Position numbers and translations under genes: made by a program. This document shows positions 41,806 through 53,558 of a stretch of DNA of 64,000 nt, piece after piece. Every line of letters starts with the position of its first letter. Positions within the stretch are counted from its first letter, which is position 1. The stretch is taken from assembly GCF_004379255.2 (NCBI RefSeq), contig NC_056049.1:12136063-12200062 (forward strand). The letters run 5' to 3'. Below the pieces are notes generated by a model. The model was given only the letters and a program-made list of their open reading frames with translations. It ran no database searches and had not been told where the DNA came from. Source of the DNA: Salvia splendens (Eukaryota > Streptophyta > Magnoliopsida > Lamiales > Lamiaceae).

Positions 41806-43194
41806 GGACAAGGTGGATTTTAACCATGGGGGAGTTGATACGAACCTCTATTATTATTATTTAGTTTAGATATTATAGGGATTTAGCATATCTTTTTCTA
41901 TATCTTTGTTTTCTTGTTCATTAAGTCAGTAGCATTATAAATAGGATAGACTGTTATCTTTTTTATTCATTCAATCAATATATGAAATTATCATTCTTTT
42001 AGCTCAATTGAGTAGCAAACAAGAAACATCTCCTAAGGTTGCCGACGAGGCTGATCTCGCGCTCAACCGCCCCTTTTTTGCCGTCCAAGTCACGACCCAA
42101 CGTTGGGCGCTCGACAACGATGACATCTCGTTTCTTGATTTTGTGTGGAAATCGACGTTAATGATTTAGGTCCTTAACAGAGGGTGAATGATTTTATCTT
42201 CCCCGTGGACTTTGTTGTCTTGGATATGAAGGAAGATCCAAATGTCCCTCTCATACTTGGAAGGCCCTTCCTTGCAACCGGGAAAGCTCTAATTGATGTC
42301 ACTAAGGGAGAACTCACCCTTAGGCATGGAAACAAGACGGCCATGCTCTCTATGTTGGACAAGATTAAACGACACGAAATGGAAGAATCCAAGAGAGTGG
42401 AAGAGGTGCCGTTGGATATTGAAGAGTGCAAGGTGATACAAGTGACTAAGGATGTTGAAGTTGAGAAGCCCTTGGAGTAGATCTTGGTCCCCAATTGGTT
42501 ATTTAAGCTTGAGAAGGTGGCCAAATTGGCAAATGGAGGATCTAAAGGAAGTGTTGTTGGGGAAGATGTGAAGCCCACTTAGTGGAAGAAGCGGCTATAC
42601 AAGCTCTATTTGGCCGCTAAAGTAAAGACGGGCCCCGATGACATTATCCGAGTGAGGCTGGAAAATAAGTGCTAAGCTTGAAGACCGTCGGGCAAACGAC
42701 ATTAAACAATTGCGCTATGGGCGAGGCAACCCCTAGTAGGTACAATTTTATTTGTGTCAATGTGTAATACCCGCTTTTATTTCTATCTTTTTAAGTTAAG
42801 ATTTTTGTTTTAAGAACAAGCGAGTGATAGACCTCGAATAAAATACTGTGTTTGTTTCGATTGGTTGTGAGTGGAAATAGTGAATGCTTGAGTTATTGTT
42901 GATTAATTGTGTGGTGTAAGTTGTCGATGAGATTGACGTGAGAGTCTTCGATGGGAAAATTTAGGCGTTCGTTTACAATGTACTTGGAATAACACCAAAG
43001 TACTAAAATAATAAAACACCACAATTTAATCAATGAACTAAAATTATATATTTTTCGGCCTATCACTTTTGTCTATTTTTCTTAGCCCATTTATCCTTAT
43101 GCAACTGGGCTACTTTTAATATAGCCATTTATTCATAATTCCTATTGAATTCCTGCAGCCAACATAAATCCCTTCCTCTAAATCCGTACCAGAG

Positions 43195-44043
43195 CCGGAC
43201 ACTAACTACGTGGTGTATACCGATGCATCAAAAGTTGGACTCGGATGTGTACTTATGCAGAATGGGAAAGTGATTGCGTATGCATCAAGGCAGTTGCGGC
43301 CAAATGAGTTGAACTATCCTACACATGACTTGGAGTTGGCCGCAGTTGTACATGCTTTGAAGATTTGGAGATACCATCTTTATGGAGTTCGATGTGAGAT
43401 ATATACGGACCTTAAAAGCCTCAAGTACATCTTCGAACAAAAGGATTTGAACATGCGCCAGCGTAGATGGCTTGAGTTGGTGAAGGATTATGATTACAGT
43501 ATAAACTACCACCCAGGAAAGACGAATGTAGTGGCTGATGCCCTAAGTAGAAAGTCTCAACCTCAATTGGCAACTTTTTTCACGAACGAAGAGAACTTGC
43601 TACGAGAGTTCAGCAAAATGCGATTGGAGGTAGTGAGAGCACCCGAGATCGTCACTTTGGTAATAGAACCCGACCTAAAGGTTAGAATCGTGGAAGCTCA
43701 AAGACGCGATACTTTACTTGAGAAAATCCGTTCGGAAGTGAGGACAGGGGAGCAAGAATATTTTCACGAGGAGGCGGATAATGCCCTCACATTCAAGGGC
43801 AGGTTGTGCGTGCCTAGAGACGAAGGGCTTAGAAATGAAATCATGAGGGAAGCACACGAAACACCGTATACTGTGCACCCAGGGAGTACCAAGATGTATC
43901 GAGATATGAAGAGACAATTTTGGTGGAATGGCATGAAAAAGCATGTAGCGACATTTGTGGAGAGGTGTCTAGCATGTCAGCAAGCGAAAGCTCTACATCA
44001 ACGACCTTATGGGAGACTACAACCACTTGAGATACCGGAGTAG
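43195..44043 (+). pseudogene. Chromovirus RNase H and integrase N-terminal half
   Basis: Starts abruptly at the deletion with [20 protein letters not shown] (RNase H first Asp), then [20 protein letters not shown] and [15 protein letters not shown]. The integrase zinc finger follows ([26 protein letters not shown]). The frame ends at TAG 44041-44043, where the family has Trp (PEWKCEHIEMDF context). RNase H would degrade the RNA template strand during reverse transcription. Confidence 0.88.
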
Positions 44044-45104
44044 AAATGTGAGCACATTGAAATGGACTTCATGACCGGATTACCGAAATCCCAACGAGGA
44101 AACACTGTTATTTGGGTGATTACTGATCGTCTCACAAAATCTGCTCACTTTGTGCCGATTTGTGATACCTATGGAGCCAATAAGTTGTCTAAGATGTATG
44201 TGCAAGAGATCATACGCTTACATAGAGTACTAGTGACTATTACATGTGATCGTGATGCGAAGTTTACCTCTAGATTTTGGATTAGCCTACAACGAGAGCT
44301 GGGCACTAAGTTGAATTTCAGCACTGCATTCCACCCGCAGACTGATGGGCAATCAGAGAGGACAATACAGACTTTGGAGGATATGTTGAGAGCCGTAGTG
44401 CTAGATCGAGGAGTAGGTTGGGAGGAAGTGTTGCCACTAATAGAGTTCGCTTACAACAATAGTTATCAGGCGACTATTAACATGGCCCCGTATGAGGCAT
44501 TGTATGGGATAAGTGTAGATCACCAATTTACTGGGATGAAGTGGGTGAGAGAAGAGTTCTTGGACCAGACTCGGTGGAAGAAATGATTGAGATTGTTCGA
44601 CAAATTTGCGAGAGGATCAAGGAAGCTCAGGATCGACAGAAATCATATGCTGATGTTCGAAGAACCGATCTCCAATATGAGGCTGGAGATAATGTTTTTC
44701 TGAAGGTAGCTCCGTCAAAAGGAATAACTCGGTTCGGTGTGAAAGGCAAGTTGAGACCACGATTTATTGGGCCTTATGAGATTCTTGATAGAGTAGGTAC
44801 CGTAGCGTATAGATTGGCGCTACCACCAAGCTTTGGGAGAGTACACAACGTTTTCCATGTGTCACAATTGAGAAAGTATGTGTTCGACCCTAACCACATA
44901 ATTCATCAAGAGGATATGATGATCTTGAATCCGAATTTGAGTTACGAAGAGAAGCTTAAAGCCATTCTGGATAGGAAAATGCAAGAGTTGAGAAACAAGT
45001 CTATTGCCCCGGTGAAGGTTCGATGGAGGAATCACGGTGTTGAGGAAGCTACGTGGGAATTGGAAGACAAGATGAGGGAGAAGTACCCGGAATTGTTTGA
45101 ATGA
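44044..45104 (+). pseudogene. Chromovirus integrase core and chromodomain
   Basis: After the stop, the core continues with MDFMTGLPKSQRGNTVIW (first Asp), TCDRDAKFTSRFW (second Asp) and FHPQTDGQSERTIQTLEDML (Glu). A one-base loss near 44515 shifts the frame, which resumes as SVEEMIEIVRQICERIKEAQ and ends with a chromodomain (APVKVRWRNHGVEEATWELE). Chromodomains can direct integration toward particular chromatin. The stop plus frameshift makes this copy inactive. Confidence 0.87.
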
Positions 45105-45148
45105 TCTAAGCAAATTTCGGGACGAAATTTTTGTGAAGATGGGTAGAT

Positions 45149-46565
45149 TGTAATACCCGCTTTTATTTCTATCTTTTTAAGTTAAGATTTTTGTTTTAAG
45201 AACGAGCGAGTAATAGACCTTGAATAAAATACCGTGTTTGTTTCGATTGGTTGTGAATGGAAATAGTGAATGCTTGAGTTATTGTTGATTAATTGTGTGG
45301 TGTAAGTTGTCGACGAGATTGACGTGAGAGTCGTCGATGGGAAAATTTGGGCGTTCGTTTACAATGTACTTGGAATAACACCAAAGTACTAAAATAATAA
45401 AACACCACAATTTAATCAATGTACTAAAATTATATATTTTTGGGCCTATCACTTTTGTCTATTTTTCTTAGCCCATTTATCCTTATGCAATTGGGCTACT
45501 TTTAATATAGCCATTTATTCATAATTCCTATTGAATTCCTGCAACCAACATAAATCCCTTCCTCTAAACCCTTCTACACGTTTTCTTTATTCACCAAAAC
45601 CTCCCCTCCTAAAATCTCTCCAACAACCAAATAAATCAATATCCATAAGTTTAATATCCCTCATTCACGTCTTTCACATCCAAGTAAAATATGTGAGAAA
45701 AACCTACTACAGTTTTCTCCTCTTCTGTGAAGGTAATTTCTTCTCCTCCCATTGAATACGAAAATCTCAAGGAAATTATTTAAATCCTCAATTAAATAGA
45801 ATAGGATTTAAATTTGGTAATTTCTTTATAGGAAAAGACTCCCATAAAATAGGCAACAATTAAATAAATTTCCACAAGGAAACTAAGCCAAAAAAAACGT
45901 GTGGGATGGAGACACAATAGAAGGAAAATATTCACATCCCCAATTAATTTGACTTAGGTATTAATTTGGTATTTAATTGAATAAAAGGAATTCCACAAAA
46001 TAGGAAACAAATATATTATCCTCTACAAATAGGGGGGGTGTGAAAATTTGGCTTAATTAGCCACAAGGAAATAATTCAACTCTTAATTTAATTGGGGTGA
46101 TGGAATAAAATGTGGCAAGATTTAATTGGATTTAAAATAGCTAAAGGAAATCAATAAGGTACCAATTAAATCAAAGAAGTTAATTCATCCTCCTAATTAA
46201 AATAGAGAATATTCGAAACTCACAAAAATAATAGGTTATAGTTCGAATTTCATGTAGCACAATTTAGGGATAATTTGATTTGGATGAATATCCCAAAACA
46301 ATTAATTAAATCCAAGAAAGAATAAAATTTCCAATAATTGGAGGGGCCGACAATAGCCACTTTATTTGGCTAGAACAAGCTGCATGATCTTATTTAAATT
46401 GCTTTTCCCCACATTAAAATATAAATAGCACTTCATTCCATTTCCCCCATGACGATTTATTCCACATACTCAAACTCAATCACGTAGCAACAATTTAAAT
46501 TTCATAAATGAAATTTCCAATCGACATATATTAAATAAAGGTCACAAAAATTTTGGGATGTTACA
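45149..46565 (+). repeat. Element D 3' LTR (1417 bp)
   Basis: From TGTAATACCCGCTTTTATTT to TTTTGGGATGTTACA. Its first 420 bp match 42763-43185 with scattered substitutions. AT-rich with no coding content. Confidence 0.85.
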
Positions 46566-46566
46566 A

Positions 46567-47680
46567 TCTAAGATCGAGAAAACATCAAAAGAGCAAGTTT
46601 TAATCTTAAGCTCTAAGGAGTTGCTACAATCATTCCTTTATTGTTTTCGTTTTGTCTTCTAGATACAAGTTCTGAATCTTTTGTTATCTCCAAGTTTTCT
46701 TAGTTTAATCCCTTTGCAAGTTGACTTTCCGTTGAATCTTGTTCGTTTGAGTTTGATAAGATACTGCTTGAATCTGAAATTCTGTGAAATGTTTATTGCA
46801 ATAAAGTTTTCTGTTTGGTTTTATGTTATATATTTTGTTGGTAAGTTCGACCACGCATTATCTGCTATTTCTTGCGTTGATTGTCGTTCGATTTCTTAGA
46901 TCTAGTTGTTTCGTGTTTGATTACATTAGATCTGAAGTTATGTGTTGAGGAATGCAATGAAATGAAGTAGTTACTATTTAGTTCGCCGTTGCTCAGTTGA
47001 TTTGCATGGATCTAGCGACAATTTGTAGATTTCCTGTTTTTGGTTACATGCTCTGTTTCAAATCTGCCATGGTGTTTGAGTTGTTTGTTTTGCTTGTTTA
47101 ATTGAGGAAGAACACGTTAGAGGTTAGTTAGGAGACCAGATCTGCATCGCCGTTTTTGCTTTAGTTGCTTTATCCTGCTTTATCTGCTACTACGTAAATT
47201 AGGAAAGTGGTCCCCCTTACTTTTCTGTTTCGTAGTGTAATTTCCGTTTTTGTCAATCTGCTTCATCCGTTGGAAATGTTAATGTTTTCACATGATTTAG
47301 TCTAGTTGATCAGTTAGGTTTTATTTTGCAATCCACTCAGTCAAGTATATAGAAACTTAACCAACTCTTTATGTGTAGCAGCAGCCATCCAAAATGTTCG
47401 TAACACATGTCAAAACACCTTCATCTATGTGGGATTCGACCCTTACTTCCCTTTACTAGTTAATAGTATTGTGGGTTAAAGCTTTGAAAGTCCTCGTTCT
47501 AGTCCGCGCGCCCAACGGCACGTGATAAAGTCCTTAGGAGTCGCCTTGATCAGTTAGATTTCTGCCGCTTGATCAGTCTGCGAGTCATTGCATGTCAGTT
47601 TAAAGCGTGTCTGATCAGTTGGTCGATGTCCTCTTGATCAGTCTGCGTTAATTTTACTTATTTACATCACGTGCGTAGTT
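46567..47680 (+). repeat. LTR family B copy 3, probable right part
   Basis: Shows the family B signatures GTGGGATTCGACCCTTACTTCC and GTGGGTTAAAGCTTTGAAAG followed by repeated TTGATCAGT motifs. With 35988-36282 it makes about one LTR, with some 150-250 bp lost at the junction, so elements A and D appear to have landed in this LTR. Confidence 0.6.
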
Positions 47681-47689
47681 AGAAGTGAT

Positions 47690-48747
47690 CTATTTCACCC
47701 CTCTAATCAATCGGGAGGCAGATCTATCTCCATGAGATCCAGTGCAACTTCCTCTTGTCCTCTACAATGCCCTAGAAAAATCTAGCCAAAATCCGCTCCA
47801 GCTCGTCCAGAAAACCAATCAGTGGGCTCATAACCTGTAATATGTGCAAGGAGATGAGAGATAGTGTGCTCTTAATCAGAGCAAGGCGTCCCCCAAAAGC
47901 AAGATGACGATAGGACCAGTTGTGTATCATCCAGCATCCTTTGCCTGAATGGCAAGAGGTGATCCGCTCTCCTCGCCCCTTGAAAGATCTACACTCCTAA
48001 ATATGTGAAGGGCATGATACCTCTATGAAATCCTCCAACCTCTTCCACTGTCTCAGCAAACTCCATGTGCTCATCTACCAAGTAGAAATGAATTTTCCCA
48101 TTGTTGACCATTTGCCCCCCGACACAGCAATGCAGTGGTTCAGACACCCCACCAACTTCTCCATCGCCTCTCTGTGGGCTCTCAAGAAAATGATGATGTC
48201 ATCTTCATAGGAGAGGTGAGTAATAACCAGTGCTTTCTTTCGGCATATATAGACCATCTCACTATCCCCCTTAATTAGTCTATATAGACATCTCGAGAGG
48301 TAGTCTGCTGCCAGCACAAAGAGAGAAGGCGATAGTAGGTCCCCCTACCTCAACCCTCTGGACGACTGGAAAAAGCCTACCGGGGTGCCGTTCACCAAAA
48401 CAGAGAACCAGCAGGACGAGATACATCTACTGATCATTTCCACCTATGTGGGCGAGAATCCCATCTTCTCAAGGACCCTCAACAGGAAAGGCCACTGCAC
48501 CCTATCATACGCCTTTTCCATGTCTAGCTTAAGAGCCAGATTGGGCGATCTTCCCCTGCTCGACAACTCCTTCTCCAGATCATGAATCAGCTCCTGAGCA
48601 AGCAAGGTGTTATCCCTAAGGAGACGGCCCTTGATGAATCCACTCTGATTCGGTGCGATGATAAGGGGAACAGAGGGGCATGTCTCGACGCTAATATCTT
48701 TGTGATGATCTTGTTCATGACATTGCAGAGGCTTATCGGCATGTAGT
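47690..48747 (-). pseudogene. LINE (L1-type) reverse transcriptase, downstream part
   Basis: Minus-strand translation contains NQSGFIKGRLLRDNTLLAQE, LALKLDMEKAYDRVQWPFL, then SRGLR-stop-GDLLSPSLFVL (the Gln of the conserved GLRQGDPLSP is now a stop). It then shows THLSYEDDIIIFLR, the YADD catalytic box with Ala changed to Glu. Downstream thumb and connection sequence decays into stops by 47700. LINEs insert by target-primed reverse transcription. This copy is dead. Confidence 0.85.
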
Positions 48748-48752
48748 CTCCC

Positions 48753-50242
48753 TAATGCACTATTTTTTAGCACTACAACTACTTGCAAGTATACAAGTTA
48801 GAAATAGTATAGCTAAAGGTCAGTACCGGGATATCGAACACAGAGAATATAATTGCATCTGATTATCATATACTAAGCCTCAATACTATCTAGAGAAACA
48901 AGATTTTTGGTTTAATTAAGCAAAACCAAATAAAGCAAGTAAATTGGGCAAAGAGTGAAATTCTTAGGATAGAGCTTTCACAATTATGATTATGCAAATT
49001 CCAACTACAACACCCTAGCACAGTTCAAACTTTGATAGAGCGAGTCGCCTAAGTTTTGCCCATGCGGTACAAACGTGGATTACTAACAATAAGGGCGTCA
49101 ATCCTAGATCCGTAACTCCCTAAAGCTCCTAAGACCCTTGAAAAGTCCTCACTCTCAATTAACAGTGCCGTTTTAAGGGAAGCTAATTGTAGTATCTATT
49201 AAGTGGATCTAACTCGCCAACCTCCTCTCACGATTATGTAGCAAGTTATATTAAATCATCACAGAATGTGTCACTCAAACGTGAAGCATTATCCAATTAC
49301 TTAAGGAAGAAACAAAGTAAGAAAAAAACGGATATTAAATAGCAAAACGGAATTCCATAACCCAATTAAAGTTACTAACACATCCAAAGAATTCTTATAG
49401 TTTAGCTAGTCATAGACAAATAGCAAAAACTACAAATTAAATAACAAAACATAAAGAAAAGCAAACAAAACCCAAGGATGAATTGTTGTGCAATATTTAG
49501 TCTTCTCTTGCCTTGATCCAATATCCAAGAATGGTGATGGAATGGATGGAGGATTTAGGGTTGGAGAATGGAGGGAGGAGCATGAAGGCTCGCCTTTTGG
49601 GGGCAATGACTTGGTGAGTATTATGAATTAGGTTATGGGGTATATATAGGCATGGAAAATGATTTAAATTTGGTAAAAATTTTCCTCCAAGTAATATGAA
49701 AGATGGAAATTTCGTGCGCCATAGGTTAAGGAAAAGATTTGGCTTAACAAGGTAATAGTTTATTTCCTTAAATTTCTGCCAGCACTTGGCAGCTTTGCGC
49801 GACTTTGGTAGAATGACCATAACTTTCTCCATAGAACTCTTATTGGGATTCTCTTGGTACCATTGCGAAGCTCTTTCAAAGACAAAGAGAATGACATGTA
49901 GAACACCCTGGTCAGACTTCAGAATCACCGGAACAATGAGTTTGAACACAAGATGTCGTGCGCGACAGGGCTAGCGGGCCGCTAGACAGCTCCAGAACTG
50001 TCTGGACTCGGTTCAGCGACCGCTGCATTGGGTGCAGTGGGCCACTGGGTTGCGCTTCAGTTCGAGCTTCCTAATTTTGATCTTTTTACGCTCTTTTTCT
50101 GCTCTATTTTGCACATTTCTCACAAAACACGTCAAAATACCAAAATGGATAAAATATGCAAATAATGGACATGTAATGCAACCTTGACGCTCAAAACGGA
50201 CCAAATAATGGCCTTAAAATAGTGCAAAATCCAAGCGTATCA
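48753..50242 (-). mobile_element. Solo LTR, family C, in the LINE RT (1490 bp)
   Basis: On the minus strand it begins TGATACGCTTGGATTTTGCA at 50242 and ends ATAGTGCATTA at 48753 (last bases probably mutated from TCA; the copy at 29.3 kb ends GCATCA). Perfect 5-bp duplication CTCCC at 48748-48752 and 50243-50247. Removing it rejoins LINE codons: LIPKG on one side, DYMPISLCNVMNKIITKIL on the other. Confidence 0.88.
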
Positions 50243-50247
50243 CTCCC

Positions 50248-50487
50248 CTTCGGTATGAGTATGATCATGGTCGTCGTGAATTTCCTAGGCATGGACGCCC
50301 CAGTGAAGAAGTCTCCAACAGCTGCAATCACGTTACTCCCCAAGATGTCCCAACAATGTTGAAAGAACATCGAAGTAAAACTATCCGGGCCAGACACACT
50401 ATCTCCACTGATCCCAAAAACTGCATTTCGAACCTCCTTATCCTGCGGCACTGAGCACAGGGCATCCTGGTCCACCGAGTCTAGGAA
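50248..50487 (-). pseudogene. LINE reverse transcriptase, upstream part
   Basis: Minus-strand frame with SVPQDKEVRNAVFGISGDSV, GPDSFTSMFFQHCWDIL and MIILIPKG, the N-terminal fingers of an L1 RT. It continues across the family C LTR into the 47690-48747 fragment. Confidence 0.85.
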
Positions 50488-50492
50488 ACTAT

Positions 50493-52057
50493 TGATAAGG
50501 CTCATTTCATACATTGGTTATGGGGTTAAATTCTGTGATTTCAGTGAACTAATGAGTGTTTATAAGTTCAGGTGCGTGAAAAATCTGCCAGATCTAGGGA
50601 ATGCATGTAAATCAACCGGGCAGATAAAAGTGAGGAAAAGTGAAGTGAAAAGCGCCAACAATCTACCTGACCGAGGAAATGACAAAACGCTGACAGGAAG
50701 CAAAAGTGGAACAAGGAGAAATTTCTAAAGGATCCTTTTTCGGAGGGCAAATATGAAAAATTATGAAGAAGGAGAGCCCTAAGGATCTGTGCCTCAACTA
50801 TATAAAGGGACAACCACTTTGAAGAGAGGCACTTTTACTTCTACTGAGCATCATCACTCTCATACTCTCCTAGTTTCACTTAGTTTTAGCTCACTTCACA
50901 CATATCTCACACACTTGGTTTTTGATGGGGTAATTATGGGCATATTTGTGGCGATTTAGCTTAGTTTTGTAGTGTAACACCATCCCCAGGGGGCCGAAGA
51001 TACAATCGTTTTACATTTCTGTTGTTTTTGTCTCGTCGTGAACTTCTTGCCGGAAGCTCGGCTACTGCTATTCTTTTTTAACCTATTTTCAGTAGCTATG
51101 GAAGTTTATGTTTTCTGTTTTATTTTGGTTTGATGCTTGGTGTTGGTTGTTACTGATTTGGATGCTTTTCGCAATTGGTTATTGAATCGAAGTTTAGATC
51201 AGTTGAATTGGAGTTGTTTTGTTGTTGAATCGGTTGAATCGAAGTTGATGGATGTGGATCTGGATGTGGTTGAGTTTGGATCGGGTGGATCTGGTGTGAA
51301 TTGTGGTTTGGAGTTGTGGATCTGATACGTACCGATTTGGATCTGCATGGTTATGGTTGTTTTTACTGTTGCTTTCGATTTTCTCGACCTGGTAGTTTAG
51401 ATCTGGTAGTTTTCAGCTTAATCTTAGTATTCGAAGTCCGATCTGAGTTTGCTCTGTTTCTCTGAGTTTGATGCTCTGTTTCGTACATGTTCATGTTAAT
51501 TTGCTGAAGAAGATGAAGATTGTTGGTAGTTAGATTTAGATCCATTTTTTTGTTCGCTTATGCAGCTTTATCTATCGCAGTAGCTAAATCGGGAAATCTG
51601 TCTCATTGCCTTTTTCTTACTTATTTGTCTAACTGTTTTGGGAAACAATTTACTTGACCTGGTAGTTCGTTTAAACTTTCCTTCGTTAATTCATTTCTCG
51701 AGTCATGCATGCGCACGTGTTTTTCTTGTTTCCTAGGTCTAGTAGTTAGTTTAATATCTTCAATTTTCTTGCGTCCAGTAGTTTTAAGAAATCTTAACCC
51801 ATGAGTTGCGTGGCAGCAGCCGACCCCTTTTTCCAAATCCTATGAATACTTGCTAACACCTCCGTCTCTGTGGGATCAATCCTTACTTCCGTGTACTATC
51901 CAATAGTATGATGGGTTAAGGTTTTGAAGCAGTAAAAAGTGTATCCAACGACCATTTCTGATAGATTCATGATCTCCTAGACCTTGTGATCTAGTGAATC
52001 CTCTGGACCTATTGGATTGAGAAACACATAGTACACACACTTTTTCTAGCTACTTCA
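50493..52057 (+). mobile_element. Solo LTR, family B (1565 bp, complete)
   Basis: From TGATAAGGCTCATTTCATAC to TAGCTACTTCA, flanked by the perfect 5-bp duplication ACTAT (50488-50492 and 52058-52062). TATATAAAGGG near 50800 is the likely promoter. Nearly the same length as the solo LTR at 33617-35177, so these two define the family B LTR. Confidence 0.9.
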
Positions 52058-52062
52058 ACTAT

Positions 52063-53553
52063 GAATAAGGGTCAGATCTGTAAAGGAAGATTTTTTTATT
52101 ATGGTGGCACATCCTCTATTTATAGGCACTTCATACAATCTCCAGTTGGATAACGATATTGGCAGAGGATATTCGCTCACGCTGTGAGCGAGCGACTCAG
52201 CGATTGCTACGTGCCTTCCTTCTAGAATGACATCGCTTTTTAATAACAGATTCATGACTCAGCTCCGTCCTTGCGTCTCATGTATCAGCACGTGTCCCTC
52301 TTCTAGAATGTCGTACTTGCTAACAGAATGATGCCCACCATCCAGCTCATTAGCCTCACGTGTCCTCCTTCTAGAATCCAGTGGTCTCCTCCTTAACTGC
52401 TTGATTACTCCCCTTGATCAACTCCTCGAATTTTGACCTTTTTTCGCTTGTTGTACTTGCTTGATCAGTTTGGCCTTGTTGCCTTGGACAAACGGCATTT
52501 CTGCACAATTAACACTTGCTTTTGCGCGATAAACCGATCAAGTAGCGTACTTTTTACCCTAAACCGATGCATGAAATAGGCATTATCAAACTGCTCACGG
52601 TTAAAACATACTTGTCCCCAAATATAAAGAAAAAGAAAAGAAAAAGATATGACAAATTTCAGGCATGGTTTACTTATTTCAAGAAAGTAAAAGAAGACGA
52701 AAAGGGAAAACAGACTTTAAAAAAAACACATATTCACATAGATGCATTAGACCGAATAAACTTCCAACAATCATACCCGAGGTCGAGGTCAATCCATTTG
52801 CCAGCAGCTTATGTTTCTTCTCTTTCGCGTATACTTGATCAATGTGTCAGTTTGTCAAGATTGCTCAATTTAAAACAACTGTTGGATTCACTCAGTCACT
52901 CATTTCTCACCAGAGATGTTAGGACTGTTCACTTGGTATTGTCACAAGTTTAATACCTCGAATCGGACTGCACAAGATAGTTCCTTAAGGTCTTTGTTTC
53001 GGGCGTAATGGGGCTTAAGGGAGTAATGTATTAGGGTAGGGTCCTAGGGGTTCTAAGTTAAAAATACAAACTGTAAAAGGATAAACACATGAGTTAAGAG
53101 ACAAAAGATTTTGTACAAACTTTGATGGATCAGATGGAATTATTAATTCTGCCTCTAGATATTTCACTGGGTCAAGTCGCGACCCTTTTGGCTTATTCTC
53201 TAACTTTCGACTTACTGGGTCAGGTTACAACTTTTTTATGCCCTCATTTTTCTCAAACTTTTCTCAACTCTTTTTCCTGACATATATTTTCCAACATTTT
53301 TTTCGACCTGATGTCTAACTTGACCAACCTGATTGACTAACTTACTCAACCCGGCTACCCTTTTATTTCAATTTTCACTGGGTCAAGTCGCGACCCTTTT
53401 TCATGCATAATGCCCTAATTATTACTAACAGATATTTTTATATATTTTTTTTCAAAAAACTTGACATGTTTGATTTTACTGGAACTAACCCTCCCCCCGC
53501 CCACTACATATGAACTTTTCCTCGAGGGATTGGATGCAGTGGAAAAAGGGTTA
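52063..53553 (-). mobile_element. Inverted Athila-type relative (element E'): partial LTR and 3' region
   Basis: The minus strand matches element E: 53553-52589 corresponds to the noncoding 3' region at about 61390-62780, and 52588-about 52085 to the first 500 bp of the E LTR (start TGATAATGCCTATTTCATGC). It is the lower half of an inverted relative whose other half resumes at 63961. The LTR fades out near 52085. Confidence 0.82.
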
Positions 53554-53558
53554 GGCAT

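Larger units (their letters stand above)
39827..42179 (+). mobile_element. Nonautonomous GAG-only LTR element (element N)
   Basis: LTRs at 39827-40146 (320 bp) and 41836-42179 (344 bp), ends TGATACGAACC and GGTCCTTAACA, flanked by the perfect duplication GAGGG (39822-39826 and 42180-42184). A TGGTGCTTTCATTG site follows the 5' LTR and a purine tract (CCATGGGGGAG) precedes the 3' LTR. The interior has a gag-like frame but no protease, RT or integrase. LTRs differ by about five substitutions plus a 24-bp and a 1-bp indel, so insertion is fairly recent. Confidence 0.9.
39209..42480 (+). pseudogene. Athila protease region (element A), split by insertion
   Basis: The first part (39209-39822) has an acidic linker, then KAICDLG followed one base out of frame by ASINLMPLSF. 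This is the DLGA-type aspartic protease motif of Athila; the extra base is near 39688. The reading frame stops dead at the element insertion at 39827. It continues after 42184 with [31 protein letters not shown] to a stop at 42480, the conserved protease C-terminus. Confidence 0.85.
36283..42762 (+). mobile_element. Athila-type Gypsy element lacking polymerase (element A)
   Basis: Order: LTR 36283-37565, tRNA-Asp type primer site 37572-37589, gag 37720-39105, protease 39209-39822 resuming at 42185-42480, then a short 3' region with the GTCGGGCAAACGACATTAAA block seen in Athila elements. RT, RNase H, integrase and a 3' LTR are missing. A smaller LTR element (39827-42179) is inserted in the protease codons. 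The next element begins at 42763. Confidence 0.82.
42763..46565 (+). mobile_element. Internally deleted chromovirus (Tekay-like, element D)
   Basis: 5' LTR remnant 42763-43185, then directly RNase H and integrase with a chromodomain (about 43195-45104), then the full 3' LTR 45149-46565. LTR ends are TGTAATACCC and GGGATGTTACA. The 5' LTR jumps from its 423rd base straight into RNase H codons, so primer site, gag, protease and RT are deleted. Flanks (CAATG left, ATCTA right) do not match, in keeping with rearrangement. Confidence 0.87.

Noticed and set aside
36278..46570. Clean insertion of elements A and D into family B LTR copy 3
   Set aside because: Left flank GGGAT and right flank ATCTA do not match, and some LTR sequence is missing, so only a probable link between the two LTR parts is stated.
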